Assembly: GCA_014802445.1 (NCBI GenBank)
Contig: JAAVCF010000022.1
Location: 1 to 64,000, forward strand
From: Bacteroides sp.
Lineage (GTDB): Bacteria; Bacteroidota; Bacteroidia; Bacteroidales; Muribaculaceae
Length of the DNA: 64,000 nt
Reading direction: 5' to 3'
Both the position numbers and the translations under genes were made by a program. The notes under the pieces were generated by a model, which worked only from the letters and a program-made list of their open reading frames with translations, was not told the origin of the DNA and searched no databases. Below are positions 7,632-15,418 of this stretch, piece by piece (within the stretch, counting starts at the first letter, position 1; each line of letters opens with the position of its first letter).

Positions 7632-9032
7632 ATGGAACAGAAATATATAAACCGACGTGACTTTTTGCGACGCCTCGGTCTCGGCGCGAGCGTAACCGGC
7701 CTGGCCCTTGCCGGATGTGAGCCCGCAGCCAAGAAGATTGCCGCCGACACTCACGCCCTCCCCGATATCCCCACCGACAAGATGACCTATCGCACCAATC
7801 CCAAAACGGGTGAAAAGGTGTCGATATTAGGCTACGGATGTATGCGCTGGCCCACTATCCCCGGCGAGAAAGAGGGCGAAGATGAGCTTGACCAGGAAAC
7901 CATCAACCGCCTGGTGGACACCGCTCTGGCCCACGGAGTGAACTATTTCGATACATCGCCCGCCTACTGCAAAGGGCGCTCCGAGCATGCCACCGGCATA
8001 GCCCTTGCCCGCCATCCGCGCGACTCCTATTTCATTGCCACCAAGCTCTCCAACTTCGCCCCGCAGACGTGGAGCCGCGAGGCCTCCCTGGCCATCTATC
8101 GCAACTCCCTCAAAGAGCTGCAGACCGACCATATTGACTATATGCTCCTCCACGCCATAGGCGGAGGGGCCGACGCCATGAAGGAGTTCAACGCTCGCTA
8201 CATTGACAACGGCATCCTTGACTTCCTTGTGGCCGAGCGCGAGGCCGGACGCATAAAGAACCTCGGATTTTCCTATCACGGTGATATCAAGGTGTTTGAC
8301 TGGGCGCTGGCCAACCACGACAAGTATAAATGGGACTTCGTGCAGATTCAGCTCAACTATCTTGACTGGAAACACGCCCGCGAGCTCAACCCCCGCAACA
8401 CCGATGGTGAATACCTCTACGGCGAGCTCGAGAAGCGAGGCATCCCCGCCATCATCATGGAGCCCCTGCTGGGCGGCCGCCTCTCAAACGTGCCTGACCA
8501 CATTGCCACGCGCCTCAAGCAGCGCGAGCCCGAGAACAGTGTGGCCTCCTGGGCATTCCGCTATGCCGGCACCCATCCCGGAGTGCTCACAGTGCTCAGC
8601 GGCATGACCTATATGGAACACCTTGAGGACAATCTGCGCACCTACTGCCCCCTTAAGCCGCTCAACAACGAGGAGATGCAATTTCTCTACGACACGGCCG
8701 ACCTCATGGTGCAATATCCCACCGTGGCCTGCAATGACTGCAAATACTGCATGCCTTGCCCCTACGGCATTGACATCCCCGCCATCCTGCTCCATTATAA
8801 TAAATGTGTCAATCAGGGCAACGTGGCCGAGAGCAGCCAGTCGCCCAACTATGCCGAAGCCCGGCGCGCCTTCCTTGTGGGCTATGACCGCTCCGTGCCC
8901 AAGCTCCGTCAGGCAAGCCACTGCATAGGCTGCAACACCTGCGGGCCTCACTGCCCCCAGTCAATTGACATTCCCAAGGAGCTTCACCGCATTGACCAAT
9001 ATGTGGAGATGCTCAAACAGCAAACCGTGTGA
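7632..9032 (+). CDS. Tat-exported aldo/keto reductase with C-terminal 4Fe-4S clusters
   Basis: The 466-aa protein begins with a twin-arginine signal (RRDFLRRLGLGASVTGLALA) followed by GC, so it may also be lipidated. The aldo/keto reductase barrel carries the expected Asp-Tyr-Lys-His set (FDTSPAY, ATKLSNF, MLLHAI). A C-terminal ferredoxin region contributes CNDCKYCMPC ... C and CIGCNTCGPHC. This is the Fe-S AKR family found beside polyferredoxins in anaerobic Bacteroidales; substrates are not established. It sits between the NapH/NapG-like gene (14 bp upstream) and the DUF1893 gene (4-bp overlap), so electron supply by the upstream ferredoxin is inferred. Confidence 0.85.
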   Translation: MEQKYINRRDFLRRLGLGASVTGLALAGCEPAAKKIAADTHALPDIPTDKMTYRTNPKTGEKVSILGYGCMRWPTIPGEKEGEDELDQETINRLVDTALAHGVNYFDTSPAYCKGRSEHATGIALARHPRDSYFIATKLSNFAPQTWSREASLAIYRNSLKELQTDHIDYMLLHAIGGGADAMKEFNARYIDNGILDFLVAEREAGRIKNLGFSYHGDIKVFDWALANHDKYKWDFVQIQLNYLDWKHARELNPRNTDGEYLYGELEKRGIPAIIMEPLLGGRLSNVPDHIATRLKQREPENSVASWAFRYAGTHPGVLTVLSGMTYMEHLEDNLRTYCPLKPLNNEEMQFLYDTADLMVQYPTVACNDCKYCMPCPYGIDIPAILLHYNKCVNQGNVAESSQSPNYAEARRAFLVGYDRSVPKLRQASHCIGCNTCGPHCPQSIDIPKELHRIDQYVEMLKQQTV

Positions 9033-9460
9033 TGACCGTAGCCGAGCTTGCTGAAATCCTTCACCGCGAAAACTGCTCCTGCGTGATTTTCAATCACGGA
9101 GTGATTCGCCAGTGTCATCGCCGCGGAGTGGCCGACCTCTATCAGCTGCTCACCCGTGAGCCGGCCCTGCTCAAAGGCGCTCTTATTGCCGATAAGGTTA
9201 TTGGCAAGGGCGCGGCGGCGCTGATGGCTCAGGGAGGAGTGAGCGGAGTGTATGCCGACGTGGCCAGTACTCCGGCGCTGGAGTTGCTCCGGCGGGCAGG
9301 CATCCCCGTGGAGTGCATCACCGAGACACCCCGGATTGTGAATCGCGCCGCCACCGGGCCGTGCCCCGTGGAGACACTTTGCGCCCCCTGCGCCACTCCC
9401 GCCGAGTGTGTGCCTCTCATCGCATCATTTTTGAAACATCTTAACGAAAACCCGTCATAA
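9029..9460 (+). CDS. DUF1893 domain protein
   Basis: The 143-aa protein matches the DUF1893 pattern: a buried SCVIFNHGVIR block, GALIADKVIGKGAAALMAQGGV in the middle, and a C-terminal NRAATGPCPVETLC motif. A late cluster of cysteines (PCPVETLCAPCATPAEC) could hold a metal or cluster. The family has no assigned biochemical role, although it often accompanies redox genes. The start overlaps the aldo/keto reductase stop by 4 nt (ATGA) and its own TAA shares a base with the next ATG, so translation is probably coupled. Confidence 0.8.
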   Translation: MMTVAELAEILHRENCSCVIFNHGVIRQCHRRGVADLYQLLTREPALLKGALIADKVIGKGAAALMAQGGVSGVYADVASTPALELLRRAGIPVECITETPRIVNRAATGPCPVETLCAPCATPAECVPLIASFLKHLNENPS

Positions 9461-9978
9461 TGCTGACATCCATCGCATCCCGCAATCTCACCTTCAGCCA
9501 CCCCCGCACCTATGTGGCTGCCACCCTCTTCATTATCGGCAACATCCTGCTTCCCCAGCTTGTCCACACCCTCCACCAGGGAGGCCCCACATGGCTGCCC
9601 ATCTACTTCTTCACCCTCATCGGCGCCTGCCTGTGCGGTTGGCGCGTGGGGCTGCTCACGGCTCTCGCCTCGCCGGTGGTCAACAGTCTGCTGTTCGGCA
9701 TGCCCGCCGTGGCCATGCTCCCCGCCATCATCCTGAAATCCACCGTGCTGGCAATGGTGGCAGCCCTCGCTGTCCGCAAAGCCGGGCGGGTGAGTCTCGC
9801 CCTGATTGTAGCCATAGTGGCTTGTTATCAGGGGATAGGCACTCTGGGCGAGTGGATGCTCACCGGTGACTTTGCCGTGGCCTGTCAGGACTTCCGCCTC
9901 GGGCTTCCCGGCATGCTGCTGCAGATTTTCGGCGGTTACGCCGTGGTCCGTTTCATGGAGGGGCGCCGCCTTATCTGA
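9460..9978 (+). CDS. Multi-spanning membrane protein, ECF transporter S-component-like
   Basis: The 172-aa protein is almost entirely hydrophobic, with about five or six predicted membrane helices (for example AATLFIIGNILLPQLV, LPIYFFTLIGACLCGW, LALIVAIVACYQGIG). Size, helix pattern and the GWRVGLLTALASPVVNSLLFG stretch resemble substrate-binding S components of ECF vitamin or metal transporters. No EcfA/EcfT genes are nearby, so it would use shared energising components. Its ATG overlaps the DUF1893 stop codon (TAATG), making it the last gene of the redox operon. Import of a cofactor used by this operon is a guess. Confidence 0.6.
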   Translation: MLTSIASRNLTFSHPRTYVAATLFIIGNILLPQLVHTLHQGGPTWLPIYFFTLIGACLCGWRVGLLTALASPVVNSLLFGMPAVAMLPAIILKSTVLAMVAALAVRKAGRVSLALIVAIVACYQGIGTLGEWMLTGDFAVACQDFRLGLPGMLLQIFGGYAVVRFMEGRRLI

Positions 9979-10312
9979 AAGGGCGCTCCGAGCGGAGATA
10001 GTGGCGCCAGGCATAATGCTTGCGGCGCCTCAGGTAACCGAGGTCATCGCCGTTGGTATAGGCCTCGCGCTCGAATGATATGGCCCTGTAAGCCTTCCAC
10101 CATGAGCGCAGCCTGATGAGTCGCCACAGCCATTCAATCACGTAGGCGAGATAAAAGCCCACGTAGGCCATTTCGCGCTGCTGTGCATCGTGAATCCGCT
10201 CATGGTTGATTACTTTCTCGTCAATCCACGAGGTGTCACGCGCCAGATACATCCCGAAAAGATTCAGGCATATCCCCTTGGGCATCAGTGGGGTTTTGAT
10301 AATCAGCGGCAC
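9971..10312 (-). CDS. Small putative membrane protein with HExxH motif
   Basis: The 113-aa reading frame opens with GTG; an in-frame ATG nine codons later (MPKGICLNLFG) is an alternative start. It contains VINHERIHDAQQ, an HExxH zinc-peptidase-type motif at about residues 37-41, a hydrophobic stretch VGFYLAYVIEWLWRLI, and a later glutamate in SFEREAY that could be a third ligand. The C-terminus is very basic (YLRRRKHYAWRHYLRSERPFR). It overlaps the end of the ECF-like gene by 8 bp tail to tail. It resembles small conserved Bacteroidetes proteins without an assigned function; whether it is a true peptidase is open. Confidence 0.65.
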   Translation of the reverse strand: MPLIIKTPLMPKGICLNLFGMYLARDTSWIDEKVINHERIHDAQQREMAYVGFYLAYVIEWLWRLIRLRSWWKAYRAISFEREAYTNGDDLGYLRRRKHYAWRHYLRSERPFR

Positions 10313-10413
10313 TGGCTGGCGGCGTGAGGGTTAAGAGTGTTTATGATGTCCTGAAGCGCCTTTCCGAAGCGCCCTATGTGGCAACCGTCCATGTCAATAA
10401 TCATGCTGTCCAT
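10303..10413 (-). CDS. Possible 36-codon leader ORF before the HExxH gene
   Basis: A short frame starting MDSMIIDMDGCHIGRFG begins six bases downstream of a TAATTTTG promoter box and ends overlapping the GTG of the HExxH gene by 10 nt. If translated, it would be read from a leaderless message and could couple to the next gene. There is no homology I recognise; it may simply be 5' leader. Confidence 0.25.
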   Translation of the reverse strand: MDSMIIDMDGCHIGRFGKALQDIINTLNPHAASQCR

Positions 10414-10418
10414 AAGTG

Positions 10419-10426
10419 CAAAATTA
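10419..10426 (-). promoter_or_regulatory. -7 box TAATTTTG, divergent from the mtaB promoter
   Basis: TAATTTTG on the minus strand lies back to back with the plus-strand mtaB promoter at 10468-10499. It would drive the 36-codon ORF and the HExxH gene. The -33 element is not clear. Confidence 0.5.
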
Positions 10427-10467
10427 ATAAAAAAGCGGGGATATGAGGCGCTGAGACGCAGGATGTC

Positions 10468-10499
10468 ATTGGGGAGGCGGTGACTTTTTTGTAACTTTG
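10468..10499 (+). promoter_or_regulatory. mtaB promoter (ATTG-N20-TAACTTTG)
   Basis: ATTG at 10468-10471 and TAACTTTG at 10492-10499 are 20 bp apart. The box ends only 7 bp before the mtaB ATG, so the transcript probably starts at or within a few bases of the start codon. Confidence 0.65.
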
Positions 10500-10506
10500 C
10501 AGAATT

Positions 10507-11826
10507 ATGATTGACCACAATTCATTTTCACCCCGCACGGCATTGTTCCACACCTTAGGGTGTAAGCTCAATTTTGCCGAGACCTCCACCGTGGCCCGTA
10601 TTTTCGCCTCGCGCGGCATCATGCGTGTGCAGCAGGGCGATGTGCCTGATATTGTGGTGGTCAACACATGCTCGGTGACCGAGCTGGCCGACAAGAAGTG
10701 TCGTCAACTCATCCGTCAGTTTGTGCGCCGCTATCCTGAAGCCACGGTGATTGTGACCGGCTGCTATGCTCAGCTCAAGCCCGAGGAGGTGGCCGCCATT
10801 CCCGGTGTGGCTATTGTGGCCGGAAATGATCGCAAGGCTGACCTTGCCGAGTTTCTTGACCGTTGGCTGGAGACGCGCAGCCCTCAGATGGCCGTGATTC
10901 CCGCCAAGGAGATTGACAGCTTCACACCCTCATGTTCACGCGGCGACCGCACCCGCTGGTTCCTCAAGGTGCAGGACGGATGTGACTACTGGTGCACCTA
11001 TTGCACCATCCCCATGGCCCGCGGGCGTTCACGTTCGGCATCGGTGGAGTCACTTGTGGCTCAGGCCCGTCAGGCTGCCGCCGAGGGGGCCCGCGAGATT
11101 GTGCTCACCGGAGTGAATATCGGTGACTTCGGCCATCGCACCGGCGAGACCTTTGAGCAGCTCTGCCATGCTCTTGCTCAGGTGGAGGGAATAGAGCGTT
11201 ACCGCATATCATCCATCGAGCCTAACCTGCTTTCCGACAGCCTCATTGACTGGATTGCCACCGAGCAGGGGAGCCGCTTCATGCCTCACTTCCACATCCC
11301 GCTGCAGAGCGGCAGCGACGAGGTGCTGCACCTGATGCGCCGCCGCTATGACACTGACACCTTCCGCCGCAAGATCGAGAAAATCCGCGCCACGCTTCCT
11401 GACGCCTTTATCGGTGTTGACCTCATGGTGGGATGCCGCGGTGAGACTCCCGAGTGTTTCGACGAGTGCAAGCGGTTTGTGGAGAGTCTGCCCGTGAGCC
11501 GCCTCCATGTATTCCCTTACAGCGAGCGTCCCGGTACCCGCGCTCTGGGCATCGACCATATTGTCAGTCAGGAGGAGAAGCATCGCCGCGCCCGCATTAT
11601 GATTGGCGTGTCGGAGCGGATGCTCGCTGACTTTGCCGGACGCTATGTGGGCACTGTGCGCCCCGTGCTGCTGGAGCATCGGCGCTCCGATGGCTCCATG
11701 AGCGGGTTCACTGACAATTATCTCAGGGTCAGCGTGGAGCCACGTCCCGAACTGGCCAACACGGTGGTCAATGTCCGGCTCACCGGCCTTGACGGCGAAG
11801 AATTGCGGGGGGAGGTGGTTGACTGA
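10507..11826 (+). CDS. mtaB: tRNA N6-threonylcarbamoyladenosine methylthiotransferase MtaB
   Basis: The 439-aa protein shows the three-domain methylthiotransferase layout. An N-terminal UPF0004 domain starts with HTLGCKLNFAETS, the GCKLN form typical of MtaB rather than MiaB/RimO; further cluster cysteines lie in NTCSV and TGCYA. The radical SAM domain has CDYWCTYCTIP (CxxxCxxC) and a C-terminal TRAM-like region follows. The enzyme adds a methylthio group to t6A at position 37 of ANN-decoding tRNAs. The start codon lies 7 bp after the promoter box, so the mRNA is likely leaderless. The stop overlaps the ATG of the acyltransferase gene. Confidence 0.9.
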   Translation: MIDHNSFSPRTALFHTLGCKLNFAETSTVARIFASRGIMRVQQGDVPDIVVVNTCSVTELADKKCRQLIRQFVRRYPEATVIVTGCYAQLKPEEVAAIPGVAIVAGNDRKADLAEFLDRWLETRSPQMAVIPAKEIDSFTPSCSRGDRTRWFLKVQDGCDYWCTYCTIPMARGRSRSASVESLVAQARQAAAEGAREIVLTGVNIGDFGHRTGETFEQLCHALAQVEGIERYRISSIEPNLLSDSLIDWIATEQGSRFMPHFHIPLQSGSDEVLHLMRRRYDTDTFRRKIEKIRATLPDAFIGVDLMVGCRGETPECFDECKRFVESLPVSRLHVFPYSERPGTRALGIDHIVSQEEKHRRARIMIGVSERMLADFAGRYVGTVRPVLLEHRRSDGSMSGFTDNYLRVSVEPRPELANTVVNVRLTGLDGEELRGEVVD

Positions 11827-12701
11827 TGAGCCTGCTGCTTCGCGCTTTGGGCGCCCTCCCGTTCAGGGTGCTTTATGTGCTCTCGGATGTGATATTCGCG
11901 GTGGTGTATTATCTGGTCCACTATCGCCGCCGGCTGGTGAGGGCAAACCTTGCCGCCGCATTTCCTGATATGAGCACCGATGAGCGCCGCAAGGTGGAGC
12001 GCCGGTTTTACCGCAATTTCTGCGACTATTTCGTCGAGACCCTGAAGCTATCGTCGATTTCCGACGAGGAGATGCGCCGCCGCATGGTGTTTGATAACCC
12101 CGAATTGATTGACGGGCTGCTTGACCGCGGCCTCTCGGTGGCTGTCTACTTCAATCACTGCTTCAACTGGGAGTGGGCGCCCTCGGTGACCCTCTGGTCA
12201 GCCCACGCCACTGACCCTACGGTGAGGTTTTGCCAGGTGTATCGCCCGCTGAAAAACGAAGGCTTTGACCGATGGTTTCTCAAGCTGCGCTCACGCTTCC
12301 ACTCCGTGTCGCTGGCCAAGCACTCCGTAGCGCGTGACCTCCTGCGCATGCGTCGCGACGGTCTGCTCAGTGTCACCGGCTTCATGAGTGACCAGCGGGT
12401 GTCGCATCTTGACTCTACGCTCCCCGTGAGCTTCCTTGGCCGCCCCACCGAGGCCATCCTCGGCACAGAACTGCTGGCGTCGAAGCTCGGCCTCGCCGCC
12501 GTGTATTGGGACCTCACCCGCACCTCCCGCGGCCATTACCGCATCACCACACGCCTGATTTCCGACAATCCCGCGGAGCTCCCTCAGGGTGAGCTCACGC
12601 GCCGCTACTTCTCACTCCTTGAAACCACCATACGCCGCGATCCCGCCAACTGGCTCTGGAGCCACAACCGCTGGAAGCGCGTGAACCATCCCAACAAATG
12701 A
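11826..12701 (+). CDS. Lipid A biosynthesis-type acyltransferase (LpxL/HtrB family)
   Basis: The 291-aa protein has an N-terminal hydrophobic segment (about 8-30) and the family's HxxxxE catalytic motif in NHCFNWEWAP (residues about 104-113). A second conserved block is FMSDQRVSHLDST and the C-terminus WLWSHNRWKR is typical of LpxL/LpxM enzymes. These transfer secondary acyl chains to lipid A at the inner membrane; acyl and acceptor specificity cannot be read from the sequence. ATG and TGA overlaps join it to mtaB and to the following glycosyltransferase, suggesting one transcript. Confidence 0.87.
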   Translation: MSLLLRALGALPFRVLYVLSDVIFAVVYYLVHYRRRLVRANLAAAFPDMSTDERRKVERRFYRNFCDYFVETLKLSSISDEEMRRRMVFDNPELIDGLLDRGLSVAVYFNHCFNWEWAPSVTLWSAHATDPTVRFCQVYRPLKNEGFDRWFLKLRSRFHSVSLAKHSVARDLLRMRRDGLLSVTGFMSDQRVSHLDSTLPVSFLGRPTEAILGTELLASKLGLAAVYWDLTRTSRGHYRITTRLISDNPAELPQGELTRRYFSLLETTIRRDPANWLWSHNRWKRVNHPNK

Positions 12702-13705
12702 AAAAGCCCGTAGCCGTCATCATTCTCAACTGGAACGGAGAGAAGCTTCTCAGCGAGTTTCTCCCCTCGATTGTGCGCTTCACCCCCGGCGATATCGCCG
12801 ATGTGATAGTGGCCGATAACGGGTCGACCGATGGCTCTCTGAAGCTGCTGGCCGAGCGTTTCCCTACGGTGAAGCGCCTGGAGTTTTCCGAGAATCTCGG
12901 GTTTGCCGGCGGCTATAACCGCGCTATTGCCGAGACCGGCTATCAATACACCGTGCTGCTCAACAGCGATGTGGCCGCCAAGTCTGACTGGCTCACGCCC
13001 CTCTATCGCTTCATGGAGAGCAATCCTCAGGCGGGAGCTTGCCAGCCCAAGCTGCTGTCGTATGTTGACCCTTCCAAGTTTGAATATGCCGGAGGGGCGG
13101 GCGGATATATTGACCGCCACGGATATCCCTATTGCCGGGGGCGCATCTTCGGCTCGGTAGAGACGGACCGGGGACAGTATGACGACACGGTGGAGGCCGA
13201 CTGGGCAACCGGCGCGGCCCTGATGGTGCGCACCGAGGTTTACGAACGCTGCGGTGGTCTCGATGCCGGATTCTTCGCCCACATGGAGGAGATTGACCTC
13301 TGCTGGCGCATGAGGCTGTGTGGGTTTAAGATTTATGCCGTGGGTGATGCTGCGGTGTATCATCTTGGCGGCGGTTCGCTGCCCGCCTCCAATCCACGCA
13401 AAACCTATCTCAACTTCCGCAATAACCTGCTGATGCTGCGCAAGAACCTGCCCGCCAAGGGACGCCGGAAAGCGCTGTTTGTGCGCCGCCTGCTCGACAC
13501 CGTGGCATGGGCCAAGTTTATGGCCCGGGCTGATTTTGCCAATGCCGGGGCTGTGCTGCGCGCCCATAACGATTACCGGAGCATGGCGGCCGACGGTCCC
13601 TTTGCCGCCACAGTCAACCTCCTTGCCGGGCGCCCCGACATTCTGGTGAGCTATTACTTGCGGGGGATTAAGGAGTTCAGCCGTCTGCCCAAGCCGCTTT
13701 TTTAG
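12698..13705 (+). CDS. Family 2 glycosyltransferase (rhamnosyltransferase-like)
   Basis: The 335-aa protein is a GT-A fold enzyme: VAVIILNWNGEKLL at the start, VIVADNGSTDGS, and LLNSDVAAKSDWL holding the metal-binding acidic motif. MEEIDLCWRMRLCGFK is the acceptor-side ED-type motif of WbbL-like transferases. It has no signal or membrane helix at the N-terminus. The ATGA overlap with the lipid A-type acyltransferase suggests a role in lipopolysaccharide or another envelope glycan; donor and acceptor are unknown. Confidence 0.85.
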   Translation: MKKPVAVIILNWNGEKLLSEFLPSIVRFTPGDIADVIVADNGSTDGSLKLLAERFPTVKRLEFSENLGFAGGYNRAIAETGYQYTVLLNSDVAAKSDWLTPLYRFMESNPQAGACQPKLLSYVDPSKFEYAGGAGGYIDRHGYPYCRGRIFGSVETDRGQYDDTVEADWATGAALMVRTEVYERCGGLDAGFFAHMEEIDLCWRMRLCGFKIYAVGDAAVYHLGGGSLPASNPRKTYLNFRNNLLMLRKNLPAKGRRKALFVRRLLDTVAWAKFMARADFANAGAVLRAHNDYRSMAADGPFAATVNLLAGRPDILVSYYLRGIKEFSRLPKPLF

Positions 13706-13716
13706 TGCCGGGTGAC

Positions 13717-13740
13717 AATCCCTTTCGGGGGATTTTGTTA
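13717..13740 (+). terminator. Weak terminator after the GT2 gene
   Basis: AATCCC and GGGGATT flank a short loop and run into TTTTG, directly before the next promoter box. The stem is short, so termination may be partial. Confidence 0.45.
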
Positions 13741-13746
13741 AATTTG
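13739..13746 (+). promoter_or_regulatory. -7 box TAAATTTG of the envelope operon
   Basis: TAAATTTG lies 28 bp before the coiled-coil gene start. No clear TTTG is found 20 bp upstream. Confidence 0.5.
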
Positions 13747-13774
13747 CATTATAATTTTCAGAAGTTCTTGACCT

Positions 13775-14683
13775 ATGAATAAAAAATCGCCCTTATTGTG
13801 GATTGCCGTAGCTCTGGCCGCCGTGCTTGCCGCCGTGGTTGTGGTGAGTGTGATTCGCACATCGAGTGTGTCACGTGAGCTTGAAGAGGCTCGCCTGGCC
13901 AATGAGGAACTGCAGCTGGCTAATGAGCAGCTCCAGCTCACTCAGGAGTTTGAGGCCGTCAATGCCGAGTTTGACCAGTATGAATCGGCCGCTCAGCGAC
14001 TGACCAATGACACCATCTATGCCAAGTACACTGCCGCCAAGCAGAAGGTGGAGCAGCTCATGAACGAGCTGCGCAGCGAGAAGGTCAAGAGCAAGGAGCG
14101 CATTGCCCAGCTGCAGGGTGAGATTTCCACGCTTAAAAATCTGCTCCGCCACTATGTGGCGCAAATTGACTCCCTATCACGCGAGAATGCCGGACTGAAG
14201 GCGGAGAATCAGGAGATTCGCGCCGCCAATGAGGAGCTGAGCTCGCGTGTGCGTGAGGAGTCGCAGAAAAATGAGGTGCTCTCCGAGCGCATGACTCTCG
14301 CCGAGAAGCTTAATGTCACCGGCGTGACCCTCACCCCGCTGAAGAAGAACGGCAAGGTGGAGAAGAATGTCACCAAGGCTTCGCAGCTCAAGGTGTCATT
14401 CACTATCCCGCAGAACAATTCCACCCCCGTGGGCCACAAGACAATCTATCTCCGTCTGGTCAACCCGGAGGGCCAGCTGCTCGGCGGTGCCGGCTCATTC
14501 AGCTTTGAAGGCGGCAACGTGGCTTGCTCGGCAAAGAAAACCATAGAATATGCCGGCGACGAGCTGTCAGGGGTGACCATCTACTGGGATGTGAACGCCA
14601 CCCTCACCCCCGGCGACTACACCGTTGAACTCTTCACCGACGGCTATCGCCTGACCTCGCGTCGTTTCACCCTCAAAAAGTGA
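13775..14683 (+). CDS. Membrane-anchored periplasmic coiled-coil protein
   Basis: The 302-aa product has a short basic N-terminus and one transmembrane helix (about 7-28, LLWIAVALAAVLAAVVVVSV). A long heptad-rich coiled coil follows (about 32-180, for example LEEARLANEELQLANEQLQL and ISTLKNLL). The C-terminal domain of about 115 residues looks beta-rich (LKVSFTIPQNNSTPVGHKTI) and ends in YTVELFTDGYRLTSRRFTLKK. This is a conserved Bacteroidetes architecture without a known role. It heads an operon with mgtC- and kefB-like genes, so an envelope-stress or scaffold role is possible but unproven. Confidence 0.8.
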   Translation: MNKKSPLLWIAVALAAVLAAVVVVSVIRTSSVSRELEEARLANEELQLANEQLQLTQEFEAVNAEFDQYESAAQRLTNDTIYAKYTAAKQKVEQLMNELRSEKVKSKERIAQLQGEISTLKNLLRHYVAQIDSLSRENAGLKAENQEIRAANEELSSRVREESQKNEVLSERMTLAEKLNVTGVTLTPLKKNGKVEKNVTKASQLKVSFTIPQNNSTPVGHKTIYLRLVNPEGQLLGGAGSFSFEGGNVACSAKKTIEYAGDELSGVTIYWDVNATLTPGDYTVELFTDGYRLTSRRFTLKK

Positions 14684-14689
14684 TAACCA

Positions 14690-15418
14690 TTGATTGAAAT
14701 CAATTCGCTGCAAAGCTTCGTTGAATGCCTCAACTCCACTGAGGTTACGACGGTCAACTCCACCTTCCGCCTTGTGCTGAGCCTGATTCTCGGCAGCTCG
14801 GTGGGCCTTGAGCGCAAGCGCAAGGGGCAGATGGCCGGCATACGCACGTTTGCGCTCATCTCCATGGGCGCCACGCTGGCTATGATTCTCTCGGTGTATG
14901 TGCCTCAGGAGTATCTGGGGCTCAAGAACGGCGACCCCGGGCGTATAGCCGCGCAGGTGATTACCGGCATAGGCTTCCTCGGCGCCGGAGCCATCATTCA
15001 GATGAAAGGCTCGGTGCGCGGTCTCACCACGGCTGCGGGCATATGGATGGTGGCCACCATAGGCATGGCTATCGGTGTGGGCATGTATGCCGTGGCGCTG
15101 ACGGCCACGGTGCTCGTGCTGTTCATCCTGATGCAGCTGGAGCGCATTGAGCATAAGGTGCATGTGGGCTCCGAGGCCCGAACGGTCAGAATCAAGCTCC
15201 GCGGAATCGTCACTGACATCAAGAGCTATCGCAATCTGCTGCGCCGCCACCATGTGACGCTCAATAACTTCTATGTGGAATATGACTATCAGGAGAACGT
15301 CACGCGCCTCAACCTGGTGGTGCTCGTGAAGGAAAACACTGATTTTGTGGCGCTTTTCTCCCAACTTAGCGAAATTAACCCCACTCTAACCATTTCACTG
15401 GCTAATCAACCCTCATGA
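14690..15418 (+). CDS. MgtC/SapB family membrane protein
   Basis: The 242-aa protein has the MgtC core: LILGSSVGLERKRKGQMAGI, RTFALISMGATLAMI, and GIGFLGAGAIIQMKGSVRGL, with about five membrane helices up to residue 150. The C-terminal cytoplasmic domain of about 90 residues (VRIKLRGIVTDIKSYRNLL) resembles an ACT-like fold. MgtC proteins are linked to low-magnesium adaptation and control of ATP synthase or cation homeostasis. The frame opens with TTG six bases after the coiled-coil gene's stop; no ATG fits better. The stop overlaps the antiporter ATG. Confidence 0.85.
   Translation: MIEINSLQSFVECLNSTEVTTVNSTFRLVLSLILGSSVGLERKRKGQMAGIRTFALISMGATLAMILSVYVPQEYLGLKNGDPGRIAAQVITGIGFLGAGAIIQMKGSVRGLTTAAGIWMVATIGMAIGVGMYAVALTATVLVLFILMQLERIEHKVHVGSEARTVRIKLRGIVTDIKSYRNLLRRHHVTLNNFYVEYDYQENVTRLNLVVLVKENTDFVALFSQLSEINPTLTISLANQPS

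Noticed and set aside
12605-13567. 320-aa ORF antisense to the GT2 gene
   Set aside because: High-GC codon bias leaves long open antisense frames; the sense frame has full GT2 motifs and the antisense protein has none.
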